Source: Morchella semilibera
Taxonomy: Eukaryota; Ascomycota; Pezizomycetes; Pezizales; Morchellaceae
NCBI GenBank assembly: GCA_009192285.1
Contig: CM018603.1
Location: 664,646 to 728,645, forward strand
Length of the DNA: 64,000 bases
Direction of reading: 5' to 3'
The notes beneath the pieces were generated by a model. That model was not told where the DNA came from. It saw only the letters and a program-made list of their open reading frames with translations, and did no database searches. Positions 1-14,293 of this stretch are shown one piece after another (within the stretch, counting starts at the first letter, position 1; the number at the start of each line of letters is the position of its first letter). The position numbers and the translations under genes were made by a program.

Positions 1-3000
1 TTCTTTGTTACGAAATTAGGACATTATCCAATAGTGATGGGAATACCTTGGATGAGAAGACATGGGGTTCTGATTGATAGTGGAAGAAATGAGATTCGCT
101 TCCAATCCTCAGTATGTCTTGAACATTGCATAGCCAACCGCAAACCTATTATTGCTCGGGGAATTTCGACGCCGCCACCAGGGGGGCCGGTCACCCATAT
201 CTCAGCGGTTACCCCTCGATCGTTTAAGAAGTTGGCTCAGGACCCTTCCGTTCAAGTCTATTCAACTACCTTATACGCCGTTAATAAAATATTGGAGATG
301 CCTGCCAATCCTGATGGAAAGATTCCAATAGATTATCAACGCTTCCGACAGTTGTTTGATGAGACCAATGCGTCCAGGCTGCCACCACATCGTTCCTATG
401 ATCATAAGATAAAGCTACAAGAAGGAACAGTACCACTCTTTGGTCCTATGTATAGTATGTCACGAGAAGAGTTGAAGGCGTTGAGGGATTACTTGGCCGA
501 TAATTTGAAGAAAGGATTTCTTAGATCTAGCAACTCTCCGGCTGGTGCTCCGGTACTATTCGTCAAGAAAGCTGATGGTTCCTTGCGCTTGTGCATTGAC
601 TATCGGAAGTTGAATGCCATCACGGTTAAGGATCGATATCCTCTTCCCCTTACACCAGAAACTATGGCCAATCTAGCACGGGCGAATTATTTTACCAAGC
701 TGGATTTGCGTTGGGGCTATAATCAGATTAGGATAAAAGAGGGGGATGAATGGAAGACGGCTTTTAGAACTCTGTATGGGCATTGGGAATATTTGGTAAT
801 GCCTTTTGGGTTGACAAATGCTCCTGCTACTTTTCAACGCTGGATCAATGATATTCTTCGGCCCTTTCTAGATCGCTGTGCGACGGCTTACTTGGATGAT
901 ATTCTTATTTACTCAGAGACATTTGAACAGCATTAGCAGGATGTACGTCAAGTGTTAGAAGCCCTGGAGGTCAACGAAGTTCATTTAAAGCCCGAGAAGT
1001 GTGAATTTGATGTACAGGAAACCAAATATTTGGGCATGATCTTAACTCCCGGGGGAATGAAGATGGATCCTGCTAAGGTACAAATGATTGTGGATTGGGA
1101 GGCGCCGAAGACAGTGAAGGAGGTTCAGGAATTTCTTGGGTTTGCCAATTTTTATCGACGCTTTATCTACGCTTATTCTCGAGTGGCTCGACCATTGACT
1201 GCGTTGACGAAAAAGCATGTACGATTCGAGTGGACTCAAAGGGTTGAACAAGCCTTTCAGAAACTTAAGACTGCCTTCACCACTGCTCCCGTATTAATGC
1301 ATCCTGACCCTGAGAAAGAGTTTATTGTGGAAACCGATGCGTCGGATTACGTGTTGGCCGGAATATTATCACAACGCGATGACGAAGGAGTACTTCACCC
1401 AGTTGCCTTCTTTTCTAAGACACATTCGTCTGCGGAATGCAACTATGAGATTTATGACAAGGAATTGCTGGCCATTATTCGTTGTTTCGAGGAATGGAGA
1501 CCTCACCTAGAGACAGCTCAATTTCAAGTAAAGGTACTTACGGATCATCGCAATTTGGAGTATTTTATGTCAACTAAATTGTTGAATCGGCGTCAAACTC
1601 GTTGGGCGGAGTTTCTATCTCGGTTTAATTTTGTTATTCAGTACAGGCCTGGAAAGCAGGGGAGGAAGGTTGATATTTTGACTAGAAGACCTAAGGATTT
1701 ACCGAAGGAAGGGGATGAGAGGTTGGAGCAGCAAAGCCGGGTGGTTTTGAAGAAAGAGAATTTGGATCCCAAGATAAGTTTAAGTTTGTTAGCGGGTTCT
1801 TTGTCAAATGAATCCGCTGAAGGATTGTCTTCCGTACTTGATTTATTTAATAAAGCTTACCAGAATGATAGCTTTCCGGGGAAAGTTCTATCCATGCTTC
1901 GGGACCGCGTTCGACAATCGAAAGAGATTTCGTTGGGCGAGTGCAAGGAAAGTGAGGAGGGGTTATTGCTTTATCGGAACACTCTTTATGTCCCTGACTT
2001 TGACGAACTTAAACTCTATCTGCTACGAGAGTATCATGATAAACCTTCGGCTGGACATCCTGGACGATCAAAGACCTCAGAACTTCTCAGCCGGGAATTT
2101 TATTGGCCGACCATGCGGAAATATACAGACCGCTATGTCCAGAACTGTCATACCTGTCGGCGAAGCAAGACAAACTATAATCCCCTACAAGGAGTTCTGC
2201 GCCCATTATTGGTGCCCAAAGGACCCTGGATGGATGTCACGATGGATTTTGTAACGGGACTTCCGGAAAGTCATGGATTTAATGCCATTCTAGTAGTGGT
2301 GGATCGGTTGACAAAGATGAAGCATTTGATTCCCACGACGGAGAATGTTAACGCCAGAGATCTGTCTCGTCTATACCTGGAGCAGGTATGGAAGTTACAT
2401 GGGTTACCCGAGACTATTGTTTCCGATCGAGGGACAAAGTTTACTGCTAAATTTTGGAAAGTTCTCTGTGAACGGCTGGAAATTGCTCCTCGCTATTCTA
2501 CAGCATTTCATCCTCAGACCGATGGGCAAACAGAAAGGACCAATGCGATTATGGAGCAGTACCTCCGCAGTTATGTATCATATCAACAGGATAACTGGGC
2601 GGACCTTTTACCTCTGGCCGAATTTGCTACTAATAGCCATATTTCCGAAACTACAAATATGTCCCCTTTCCAGGCTAACTATGGGAGACATCCGAGAATG
2701 ATATTCGGACCCTTACAACACGGACAGACGGTGAATGAGGACCAAGCTAATGGGTTGGCACGAGAGATGTCTCAGGTGTTTGATTTCCTGAAAAGCGAGA
2801 TGTTCAGGGCATAGAACATACAGGAGGAGATGGCCAACTTACACCGAACTCCGGCACCTCGATATGCGGTCGGCGATTTTGTCTGGCTCTCAACTAGAAA
2901 TATTGAAACAAAACAACCCTCGAAAAAACTTGACTGGAAACAAATTGGTCCCTACCCGGTTAAACGAATTGTGAGCCCTTATGCCTATCAGTTGGAATTA

Positions 3001-3303
3001 CCTGCCTCTAGGAAAATACATCCGGTATTCCATGTTTCGTTATTATCGCCGACAGTTGGAGATCTGATTCCCGGACAAATTTTTGAACCACCTCCACCGG
3101 TGGAAGTTGAAGGAGAGACTGAATGGGAAGTAACGGAGATATTGGATTCGCGGAAGAGGGGGCGACGGGTGGAGTACTTGGTCAGATATGCTGGATATGA
3201 AGAACCATCCTGGCAGCCTTCGGGTGATTTGGAGCATAGTCCTGATATTAGAAAAACATTTCACGACCAATATCCTTCGAAACCTCGGCCTATCAGGAGC
3301 TAG
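1..3303 (+). pseudogene. Gypsy pol (PR-RT-RNaseH-IN-chromodomain), two in-frame stops
   Basis: A single reading frame covers the whole stretch apart from two TAG codons at 934-936 and 2812-2814. Sister copies have CAG at both places, so both are C-to-T changes. Visible in order: protease tail (MGIPWMRRHG), RT with the catalytic YLDDILIYS box near 889-915, RNase H (VETDASDY near 1330), the zinc-binding integrase N-terminus ([10 protein letters not shown] ... CHTCRRSK, about 2035-2170), the integrase core ([24 protein letters not shown]) and a C-terminal chromodomain (EWEVTEIL ... YLVRYAGYEEPSWQP, about 3121-3240). The chromodomain places it among chromoviruses, which favour heterochromatin. 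The two stops should prevent a full-length polyprotein. Confidence 0.93.
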
Positions 3304-3324
3304 GCCCTTGGAGGAGACCTGATC

Positions 3325-3957
3325 TGTCCCGGCGTCTTGGCATTTGTCCCGACAGTTCGGTAGGCAATGTACAGTTGTGGTTGTTAGGGTAATCTTAAGC
3401 GAGGGTGGGGAGTGCGAGGTGGAGGTTGTCGTCATTGGCGTCTGGGAGGTTCGATGGCGTGATGGATTGGTAATGTAGAATAGCGGAGATGGTGGGGAGG
3501 ATTACGAGGTGTGGTAGCGACGGGTTTCTATGAGGTTCTATGAGTGAAAGTGTGCGTCATAGCGGATTAGTGAGGGAGGTGTGTTAAATAGCGGGGATAG
3601 ATGTTTTCCTTGGTTCTTTCTTTCTTTTCTCTCTGTCTCGTCTTCCTGTTATCTCGGTACATAGGAATCTACTCCTATTTCTCAGCCATAGCCTCGCGTA
3701 CCAAAGACTCGATCCCCTAACAAGGGGAAACTCATAGTACCTCTTATCGTTCTCGTTGAGGTCCCTTCGGTCCTCACTCTCCCTGCCCCGTGTTCTCGTG
3801 CCCTTGCTCCTGCCCTTGCCTTCGCCGTTGCCTGTGCTTGTGCCTGCCCGGCGTTGCCTCTGTCTTCATCAGCCTCCTCGTCGCGTAGACTGTGCTCCTC
3901 GAGTCCTTCTGCGTCATCATTGTCATCTTCTTCTTTGCGTCGGGTTACTCCGTCACA
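3325..3957 (+). repeat. 3' LTR of E1 (family LTR-1)
   Basis: It starts TGTCCCGGCGTCTTGGCAT and ends GGTTACTCCGTCACA, so it has canonical TG...CA ends, and is 633 bp. It directly follows a purine-rich tract (GGAGGAGACCTGATC) that should prime plus-strand synthesis. Inside are a TTAAATAGC TATA-like box, a pyrimidine-rich stretch with GTCTCGTCTT, and a run of CCTTGCC-type hexamers. The same LTR recurs more than a dozen times here, in both orientations. Confidence 0.93.
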
Positions 3958-4285
3958 CATGGCTTTTGATAAAATCAAGCGCCATATCTTTCACATATTC
4001 ATGTTTCGGAGGGAAGCCCCAATCATCTAGCTTAAAAATCCATCCCTTAATTGCCTTTTCTTCTGAAGGTGTCAACCTTTGTTGATCGATTCGTGATTGC
4101 TGACGGCTCTTTTTCCCATTTAACCTATCCCTCAACGTACTTACAGCCACCCCATGCATCTCAGATGCTTCAGTAATACTTAAGCATTTCCCGCTTGCCA
4201 AATCTGCCTTTGCATCAGAGATTTGTCTTTCAAAAGCCTCATCTTGCTTCACCTTCACACGCATACTGGTTGGACGCCGTGGCAT
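3958..4285 (-). pseudogene. pogo/Fot1-like transposase, N-terminal fragment
   Basis: Reads from ATG at 4285 down to the LTR edge. The protein starts MPRRPTSMRV and holds a Pipsqueak-type helix-turn-helix (SITEASEMHGVAVSTLRDRL) followed by the start of a CENP-B-like DNA-binding domain (RLTPSEEKAIKGWIFKLDDWGFPP). This layout is typical of fungal pogo-class DDE transposases. It is cut at about codon 109 by the gypsy element E1; the catalytic domain is not in the window. Confidence 0.75.
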
Positions 4286-5118
4286 TATAGAGGTAAAGTT
4301 GAATGTTCAAGTTGTTTGGGTTCGGTATCGTGCTTATCTGTTGAGGTTATCTACAGCAAGAAAAATTTTGCAACCCCTATACATGCGGGGCTCTGAGACA
4401 AAATGCTGACAAATGTGAAACACGGGTACATGATGATTTACGGGTACACAGTGAAATACGTTATTCTATAACTTAAATATATTTTCATTTACAGATAAAC
4501 CTTTACTCTATACCATCAATCCAGATTGAGGCAGGCGCACTAGCCTTTTGCAATCATCGTGATCTAAGATACCATGCGCGAAAAATATACATAAGCACCG
4601 CCTAGGTCCTTTAACGCCAAAACGTATATTTCTATCAGACTTAGTTAGCGACCCAGAGCTCTTATATACTTGTATGTCTTTTATGCAAATATGCCTTAAC
4701 ATCAGAGGGTAAGCGCCTCTATACGTGAGTTTTAATACACGTATAATATATTTACCTAGAGTTTGGACGACAGCTGGCTTCTGGTGAAGTCTCGTTTGAT
4801 CTCCTCTGTCATCTCGACGTGAATCTATATCTCCTTCCCTAATCGTGACATACCTAAAGCCAACATATCAAACATGTTGCTTTCTCCCTCCCCAGTTCCA
4901 CCGAATATCTCCACAAAAAGAGTTGAAACAGCTCCACCCAATAGAATCCTCACTTCACTCCGAAAATTCTTTAGGATGAAAGGTATATACACACCTGCCT
5001 CACTGTACCTGGCTAAAACCTATATTATAAAGGTAGATCTATTAGCACCCGGGAAGAAGGTCAGGTTGGAAGGAGGCTCAGTGAACCCCCATTAATCACT
5101 ACACACTTACCACACACA
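4286..5118. other. Intergenic, upstream of the kinase gene
   Basis: No convincing gene. An open stretch beginning ATG at 4874 (MLLSPSPVPPNIS) could be an upstream ORF or an alternative 5' exon of the kinase, with possible splice sites near 4985 and 5030. I could not connect it cleanly, so it is not annotated as coding. Confidence 0.4.
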
Positions 5119-7718
<2,600 letters not shown>

Positions 7719-8053
7719 TTGGCTCAACTTCCTATGAAAGTTGTAAAGTAATATACCTTGTCCACCGTAAACAAGTCCTCTGTGTTTTGATAATAGAAGA
7801 GGTTTGTCAGTGAGACATATCGCACGCACGGAGCGATACTGAAGTGTTCTGGTTCGATCCAAGGGTGAAGTAATAATGAGCGCAGGTTAGCCCGACCACG
7901 ATGATGACACGGGCTTCTTGATATGTTAATACAATAACTGGGCGTAAGCAAATAAGATGCCCCACAGAGCAGAGGTAAAACAATAGCAATTCAAACACAT
8001 ATCATGCAGCTATGAATAAGCTTAATATAGGAGCAATAAGAACGTTTCTTCAA
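7719..8053. other. Spacer between convergent genes
   Basis: This 335-bp gap separates the 3' ends of the kinase (+) and the glycosylase (-). It presumably holds both polyadenylation regions. No gene or RNA was recognised. Confidence 0.6.
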
Positions 8054-9359
8054 TCATCTTCCACTCTGCTCTTTTTTCTCCATTTCCATCACAGCCTGTG
8101 CCATTGCTTCCTCTTCATCGGCATCAAACTCACCGCCGTACTTTCCACTCTCGTCGTCTTCGGGCGGTGTTAACTCCTCGATAGGTGTTTGTTTCTGCTC
8201 GGTACTAGGTTCAATGATCTTCTTAGGCGGTTTACTACCATTGAGGTTCCAATCCACCTCGCTATCGGCGCCATATCGCGATGCAAGCCACTCGTTGGCC
8301 TTCTTAAAATGACCGCAATCAAACTAAGCAGTCAGGGGGTCAATATACATTTAATCAAGGAACATTAGTTTGGAGCTTGAAGAATATTTCACTGACAAAT
8401 CCTCTGCTAGCGCTCAACGGGCTGGGGTGGACACTGTTAAGAACCAAATGCTTTTCTTTATCGATTTTCAGGACTCTTTTAGATGCAGGTATACCCCAGG
8501 CCATGAACACAACACCTTGGCTACGTCTTTGGGCGATTATGTCGATAGCCTTTTGGGTAAGTCGCTCCCACCCTCTATTGGAGTGTGAGTTTGGATCCGA
8601 AGCCCGAACGGTCAAGCAAGCATTTAGCATGAGAACACCTTGATAGGCCCAGGGGGTCAATAGCCCGCCTTTATTAGGAGGGGGCTCAAACGAGGGATAA
8701 TCTTTCTTCAACGCGATGAATATATTCTTCAGAGACGGTGGCGCAGGTGTCGGGGGGCGTACAGAAAACGATAACCCCATGGCTTGATTTGGACCATCTA
8801 TAAGAGATATCATGTTAGATCTTGATGATAGTACGTGAAAATGGAGAACGAGGAGCATACGATAAGGATCCTGGCCGAGAATCACCACCTTCACCTGGTT
8901 GAGAGGGGTGAAACGAGTCCTGTATTGGGCAATATTTTGTTAGACAATTGTTTGGCAGCATAGACATTTTATCCAACGGATGTAAACCTAGTCCTACCAT
9001 GAGTATATGTCCCCCTCTGGGGGATATATGGTTTTTCCACCGTCCTTTTCACCTTTGAGAAAACGCTTCAGAGAGAGAAATTCGGGGGTGATTAATTCAT
9101 CCTTAAGCGCTCCAAGCCAGCTTTCGTCCATCGTGTCAACTTCAAGTTTGAGGAGAGCTTTATGCTCATCAGGAAGTTTAGAAGCCCATTTCTCTTTATC
9201 AAACCTCAGTCGAGCTTCTGCTGAAGCCTCCGAGGCTGAACCAACAGGCGAGGACGATGACGCAGCTCCTGATGGGGGAAAGAATGAAGTTATCGTTCGA
9301 GCCTTTTTGTTTACTATTGGCGAAGATTCAACGGCCTTCCGCTTGATATTGCCTGCCAT
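8054..9359 (-). CDS. UNG1: Uracil-DNA glycosylase (UNG family)
   Basis: Removes uracil from DNA as the first step of base-excision repair in nucleus and mitochondria. Four exons on the minus strand, 8998-9359, 8861-8919, 8397-8797 and 8054-8323, join in phase to 363 residues with introns of 78, 63 and 73 bp. Visible family motifs are the water-activating GQDPYHGPNQA (its His codon is split by intron 2), LMLNACLTV and the leucine-loop motif HPSPLSASRGFF. Intron 3 contains an in-frame stop, so a model without it would lose the last 90 residues. The N-terminus has a basic stretch and RTITSFFPP, resembling the PCNA-binding box of nuclear UNG. The start is ATG at 9357-9359; an in-frame ATG at 9434 could make a longer, perhaps mitochondrial, form. 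The C-terminal extension is acidic. A Met replaces the usual His in the NQAHG segment. Confidence 0.92.
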
Positions 9360-10095
9360 TTTTGGCTTATTCCTTTGGTGGCCCACACGAAATTTCGAAG
9401 TATATTGCCCACTGGGTTTCGTGACGTGACACAAACACGGTCAGAGGGTGGTTGAGAAGGTTGAGAAGGTATGTAATTCTACTACTATGTACCGTTAAAA
9501 GAACCCTAGTTGCCACACTTCCCGAAATTGACCCTATATTAATGATATATATTATTACTAGTCTACTGTGATATGCGTATGTCTAAGATGATTTTATTAA
9601 GGGGTAGCCAGGCCGTCTCGCGTTAAGTACAGGATAATACTAGCCACATGTCCTAACTAAGGCTTGGCTAACAGTCCCCCCAAAAAACAAATAAAAAAAT
9701 GCAATAGCATACTAGTGGAAACAAATGACGCATCAAGCGTTTATCTCACTTGTCCTCCTCTGTGACCGTAATTCTCTGATCAACAACCATGATCCCTCAT
9801 TTAATAAGGAAGAGAAAAGAAGAAAGAGACAAAGGAAAAGAGAAAAAGAAAAAAGAAAAAAGAAAAATTAATGGATAACAAAGGTAAGAGAAAAAAAGAA
9901 AAAGGAAAGAAAATATAGCAAATAAAGGCAAAGAGAAAAAAAATTAGGATAAAGCAAAACTTTTTGTAATGCTCCTCTCCTGAGGTCCCTTTCACTTTAT
10001 ACGTAATCATCAGAAAAAATAAAATCCTGATTTCTCATATGATTTACGCTTTTTCTCAACTTTAAGGTGAGTCCTATTGAACTCCAATACTAACC
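9360..10095. other. Intergenic with a polypurine (A/G) tract
   Basis: Upstream region of UNG. About 9800-9960 is almost pure A and G on the plus strand (GAAAAGA/AAAAAG runs), a low-complexity homopurine tract. No gene is supported; open frames across it are composition artefacts. Confidence 0.6.
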
Positions 10096-10447
10096 TGATG
10101 TCTTAGCTCTGATCCCGAGGATTTGGTAGTTGTAGTGCTATTGTGATTGTTGGAAATATGTTAAGCGAGGGACAGATAAGATGAGGCGAGGTTGTCGTCA
10201 TTTGTGTCAATGAAGTTCAGTTGCAGGGAAGATTGGTAATGGAATTTACGGAGATGGTAGAGAGAAATCATGTCCTTACGTGTTGGCACAGTTCCTGATG
10301 ATTCAGTCGCAGTAGCGCTGTTGTAACAGAAGAGATTATTTTAAGCGAGTACTAGGGGATTAGATGAGATGAGGATGTTATCATTAGGTTCTATAAGGTT
10401 CGCTTGCAGGAAGGATTAGTAATAGAATTTGGTGAAGAGGTGGGGAG
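10096..10447 (+). repeat. Two degenerate partial LTR-1 copies
   Basis: About 10096-10270 and 10280-10447 each match the first third of LTR-1 (the TTGTGATTGTT...GTTAAGCGAG...GTCGTCATT and GATTGGTAATGG blocks) but are diverged and lack the rest. They lie head to tail in front of a better preserved LTR start at 10448. Confidence 0.6.
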
Positions 10448-10796
10448 TGTCCCGGAAACTTGGCATCGATCCTGAGGGCTCGGTAGACATCGTGCTGTTG
10501 TTACTAATAAAAAAATATTAAACAAAAGAGGAATGCAACAAGGAGAAGGTGTCGTCATTGGATTCTATGGTATTCTATGGCGTGATGGATTTGTAATGTA
10601 ATTAGAGAAGATGGTGGGGAGGAAGACGAAGTGTGGTTGTGATAGATTTCTATGGGGTTCTACGGATGAAGGTATAAGTCATAACGGACTGGAGGAGGAT
10701 GTTGAATAGTGCAGGAAGACTTTTCCTTTAGTTCTTTCTCTTTTTTCTCTCTGTCTTGTCTTCCTGTTACTTTAGTATATAGGAATCTACTCCTAT
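10448..10796 (+). repeat. LTR-1, 5' part only
   Basis: Starts TGTCCCGG, carries the TATA-like region and pyrimidine tract, and stops after ...GGAATCTACTCCTATT, where a LINE 3' tail begins. The missing LTR half was not found next to the far side of the LINE fragment. Confidence 0.75.
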
Positions 10797-12269
10797 TTTT
10801 TTATTTATTTAATGCTCATACTGCTTGCATCCGAACCCGGGTATGGCATACAAAGAAAGAACCCAATTATCACCGTCATATATTATCCTTCATAAAGCAA
10901 ATCCTCCTCACGGCCGAGTTCCTATCAACGCTCTTTCAAGCTTATCATGCGTGTTGTCCTCTCCATTCCAGTTCATAACGATAGGTGCAAGCGCCTTGGT
11001 GACTATTCTTCTCCTTCTCCGTCTCCTTCTTCCCCAAGTCTCCCCCATCCCACGTGTTCTCCTCTATCTCCATCCCTCTCCCCTAGTGTCCAGTTCCTAG
11101 TAGCGATCTGGGATGGTAGAAGGAATTTATCGATTGTTGCCTGAAGTCCTTTGTCTGTATGCATGGCGGTCATCCAGTTGAGTGGCATTGGTTTGATTGT
11201 GGCGGTAAGATCCTTTCCGAGTTCTGGTAGTGGATATTGTTTGCAGTAAAGTAGCAGGTGAATTAGGGTTTCCTGGAAGTACCCGCACCTGCATTCCGAT
11301 GTATCAATGTTTGTTGTTGGTATTCTGAATGGTGTGACGGAGTGACCCGAAGAAAAGTAGAAGATGACAATGATAGCGCAGAAGGACTCGAGGAGCACAG
11401 CCTTCATGACGAGGGGACCGAAGAAGACAGGAACAACGCCAGGCAGGCACCAGCACAGGCATTGGCAAAGGCAAAGGCAAAGGCAAAGGCAAACGCACAA
11501 GAGTACAGAGTAGAGAGAGTGAGGACCGGATGGACCTCAACGAGAACGATGAGAGGTACTATAACTTTCCTCTTTAGAGGACAGAGTCTTAGGTGCAAGA
11601 AACTATGGCTTGAGAATAAGAGTATATCTTTATATACCGAGATAACAGAAAGACGAGACAGAGAGGAAAGAAAGAAAGAACTAAGGAAAACATCTATCCC
11701 CACTATTTAACACCTTTCCTCCACTAGTCCGCTTTGACTTACACATCAGCTTATGGAATCCCATAGAAATCCATCTCAACCACACCTCATATTTCTCCCC
11801 ATCATCTCGCCAATTTCTATTACCAATCCATCACGCCATCGAACCTCATAGAACCTAATGACAACAACCTCGCCTCATCTCACCCTATCCTCGCTTAACC
11901 TAACTCCATCCTTCGCAACAGCACTACGATGACCGAACCATCAGAAATGATGCCAAGAAGCCGGAACAAATAGGTAGGATTTGGTATATCCATAGTTTGT
12001 TCGCATCTGAGTAATTGTGTTTGCAAGTTTCCTTGGTATGTTTCGACGAAGGGGTACAGACATTTTGTAGGAAGGAGTACTTCTGTTGCTCCTTCCTTTC
12101 TTCATAGTTTTCCAATTCTCTCTACAAGTAGCCATAGACTGCTCCTTGATTTTTCTCTGCAAGTGCCAGTGAGTGATTGATATCGTTGCATCTGGTTCGA
12201 TTTTTTCACCCTGTACCCCTCTTTTTGCCAATTTGTCTAGATGTTCGTTGCCATCCACCTCCACATGTC
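10797..12269 (-). mobile_element. LINE 3' fragment (minus), interrupted by a solo LTR
   Basis: 10797-11332 and 11969-12269 match, on the opposite strand, the 3' end of the LINE at 52970-59748. They include the tail seen as TTATTTATTTA, the 3' UTR, the C-terminal cysteine-rich region of ORF2 (CRCGYFQETLIHLLLYC) and the end of RNase H (HVEVDGNE). The two pieces are contiguous in the LINE and are split by the solo LTR at 11333-11968. The fragment ends where the LTR at 12270 begins. Confidence 0.85.
11333..11968 (-). repeat. Solo LTR-1 (minus) inside the LINE fragment
   Basis: It runs TGTGACGGAG...GCCGGAACA on the plus strand, a full-length LTR of 636 bp. The flanking 5-mers are AATGG and AATAG, a target-site duplication with one G/A change. 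No internal retrotransposon sequence is attached, so it is a product of LTR-LTR recombination. Confidence 0.85.
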
Positions 12270-12907
12270 TGTCCCGGCATCTTGGCATTGGTCCTGAGTG
12301 TTTGGTAGTCGAAGCACTGTTGTGGTGGTTTAGGTATCGCTAAGCGAGGAAGGGGTGGGCTGAGGAGGGGGTGTCGTCATTAGGTTCAATGAGGTTTGAT
12401 GGCGTGATGGATTTGTAATACAAAGAACAGAGATGATGGGGAGGAATACAAGGTGTGGTTGCGATAGATTTCTATGGGTTTCTATGAGCTGAGGTATGAG
12501 TAATAGAGGACTGGTGGAGGAGAGGTGTTAAACAGTGGTGATAGATGTTTTCCTTAGTTCTTTCTTTCTGTTCTCTCTGTCTCATCTTCCTGTTATCTCA
12601 GTACATAGGAATATACTCCTATTTCCAAGCCATAGTTCCTTGCCTCCAAGATCCTATCCTCTTTAAGAGGAAAACTCATAGTACCTCTCATCGTTCCCGT
12701 TGACTCGGAGGTCCATCCAGTCCTCACTCTCTCTGTTCTACGTCCTTGCGCCATTGCCTTTGCCGTTGCCGTCGCCCGTGCCAATGCCTGTGCCTGTCCG
12801 GTATTTGCCCTGTCTTCGTCGGTCTCCTCGTTGCGTAGGCTGTGCTCCTCGAGCCCTTCTGCGTCATCATTGTCATCTTCTACTTTGCGTCGGGTTACTC
12901 TGTCACA
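12270..12907 (+). repeat. 5' LTR of E2 (LTR-1)
   Basis: Runs TGTCCCGGCATCTTGGCAT...GTTACTCTGTCACA, 638 bp, inserted in the minus-strand LINE fragment. It is followed by CT and then the primer-binding-site-like AAGACGAGAC at 12910-12919 and the gag leader. Confidence 0.9.
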
Positions 12908-12968
12908 CTAAGACGAGACCACCCATACTCGACCCGCACAGTACAAGTTCCTCACACTATAGTTTACT

Positions 12969-13650
12969 ATGACTTCCCCGGCCACCAATGAATTTGATTA
13001 TCAAAAGCTCCATACGGATCTCGAAGGGTTCTTTGTTACTCACTCTGAAGTGGACCCCGCTGCAATGGAAGAAGCAAATCAAGCGTATCCCCTCCTCCAA
13101 AGAGCGCACAGAGTGGTCCAGCAATATGCGATCGACCTCACTACTCACTACTCCGAAACAGAACAAGGCCGGGCCGAGTTCTATAAGGAAATTTAGGGAT
13201 TACGAGCTAAGATCAAGAAGTTGCAAGAAGGAGTCAAGGGAGGTTTAGAGGAGCTCCATGACGACTTAACCAAGCCATCCAAGTCAGAGAAACTCCCCGA
13301 CCCGGAGAAATACTGGGGCAATCGCAAGAACCTCAGGACCTTTTAGAGACAACTACAAATTAAGCTTACGGCCAACCTCGATCAGTTCCCTACCTCAGCA
13401 CAACAACTTGCGTATTCTATTTCTCGATTGGAAGGAGCGGCGGCGGATCAATTTCTTGTTTATATTAACGGTGAAGGAATCGCTCTTGATTTGATGGTGG
13501 AGTTTTAAAATTTTGAATAATGCTTTTGGGGATCCGGTTCGCGCGGCCACTGCTACCCGTAACCTGAGAGAGATTAGACAACGCAAACTTTCCTTTTCCG
13601 ATTATTTTGCAGAGTTCCAGCGGCATGCTACCTTCTCTGAGTTCAACCAG
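12969..13650 (+). pseudogene. gag of E2, N-terminal part
   Basis: Starts ATG (MTSPATNEFDYQKLH) and matches the Gag of the other copies up to SEFNQ, where the LTR at 13651 interrupts it. In-frame stops occur at 13194-13196 (EI*GLR) and in TF*RQLQ near 13343, both CAG to TAG relative to sister copies, and a TAA near 13506. It encodes the capsid-like region; the zinc knuckle is missing. Confidence 0.85.
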
Positions 13651-14293
13651 TGTAACGGAGTAACCCGACGCAAAGAAGAAGATGACAATGATGAAGGAAA
13701 AGGACTCGAGGAGTACAGCCAAAGCGACGAGGAGACCGACGAAGACAATGGCAACACCGGGCAGGCACAAGCACAGGCACCGGCGAAGGCAAAGGCAAGG
13801 GCAAAGGCACAGGAGCACAAGGCAGGGAGAGTGAGGACCAGATGTGCCTCAACGAGAACGATGAGAGGTACCATGAGTCTCCTCTTGTCAGAGGATCAAG
13901 TATATGGTACGAGAGGCTATGGCTTAGAAATAGGAGTTGATTCCTATGTACCGAGATAACAGGAAGACGAGACAGAGAGAAAAGAAAGACAGAACTAAGG
14001 AAAACATCTAACCCCGATATCTAACACTTCAAGTTCCCCTCCACCAGTCCGCTATGACTCATACATCAGTTCATAGAAACTCACTGAAACCCGTCGCACC
14101 CACACCTCGTATTCCTCCCCACTATCTCCGCTATTCAAGTTTACATTACCAATCCATCACGCCATCGAACCTCCTACAACCGAATGACGACAACCTTCTT
14201 TAGCACACCCCTTCCTCGCTTAACCATTCCTCAACAATTACAACAGTGCTTCGACTACCGAACCCTCGGGACCGATGCCAAGATGCCGGGACA
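13651..14293 (-). repeat. 3' LTR of E3 (LTR-1, minus)
   Basis: TGTAACGGAGTAACCC...GATGCCGGGACA on the plus strand, 643 bp, followed by the reverse-complement polypurine tract (GATCAGGTCCCCTCC) and the pol 3' end. TGTGACGG has become TGTAACGG, a G-to-A change shared with the 5' LTR at 28362. Confidence 0.9.

Larger units (their letters stand above)
1..3957 (+). mobile_element. Ty3/gypsy chromovirus, 3' part (element E1)
   Basis: The end of the protease, the reverse transcriptase, RNase H, integrase and chromodomain are followed by a polypurine stretch and a complete 3' LTR. The 5' LTR and gag lie beyond the left window edge. The element has landed in a pogo-like transposase, whose N-terminal part resumes at once after the LTR on the opposite strand. 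The same family supplies most of the repeats in this window. Confidence 0.93.

Noticed and set aside
7800-7890. A GGTTCGATCC word that could be a tRNA T-arm
   Set aside because: No acceptor, D-arm or anticodon arm could be folded around it on either strand.
9801-10010. Open frame on the minus strand with phenylalanine/leucine-rich translation
   Set aside because: It is the shadow of the A/G-rich tract and has no start context or domain.
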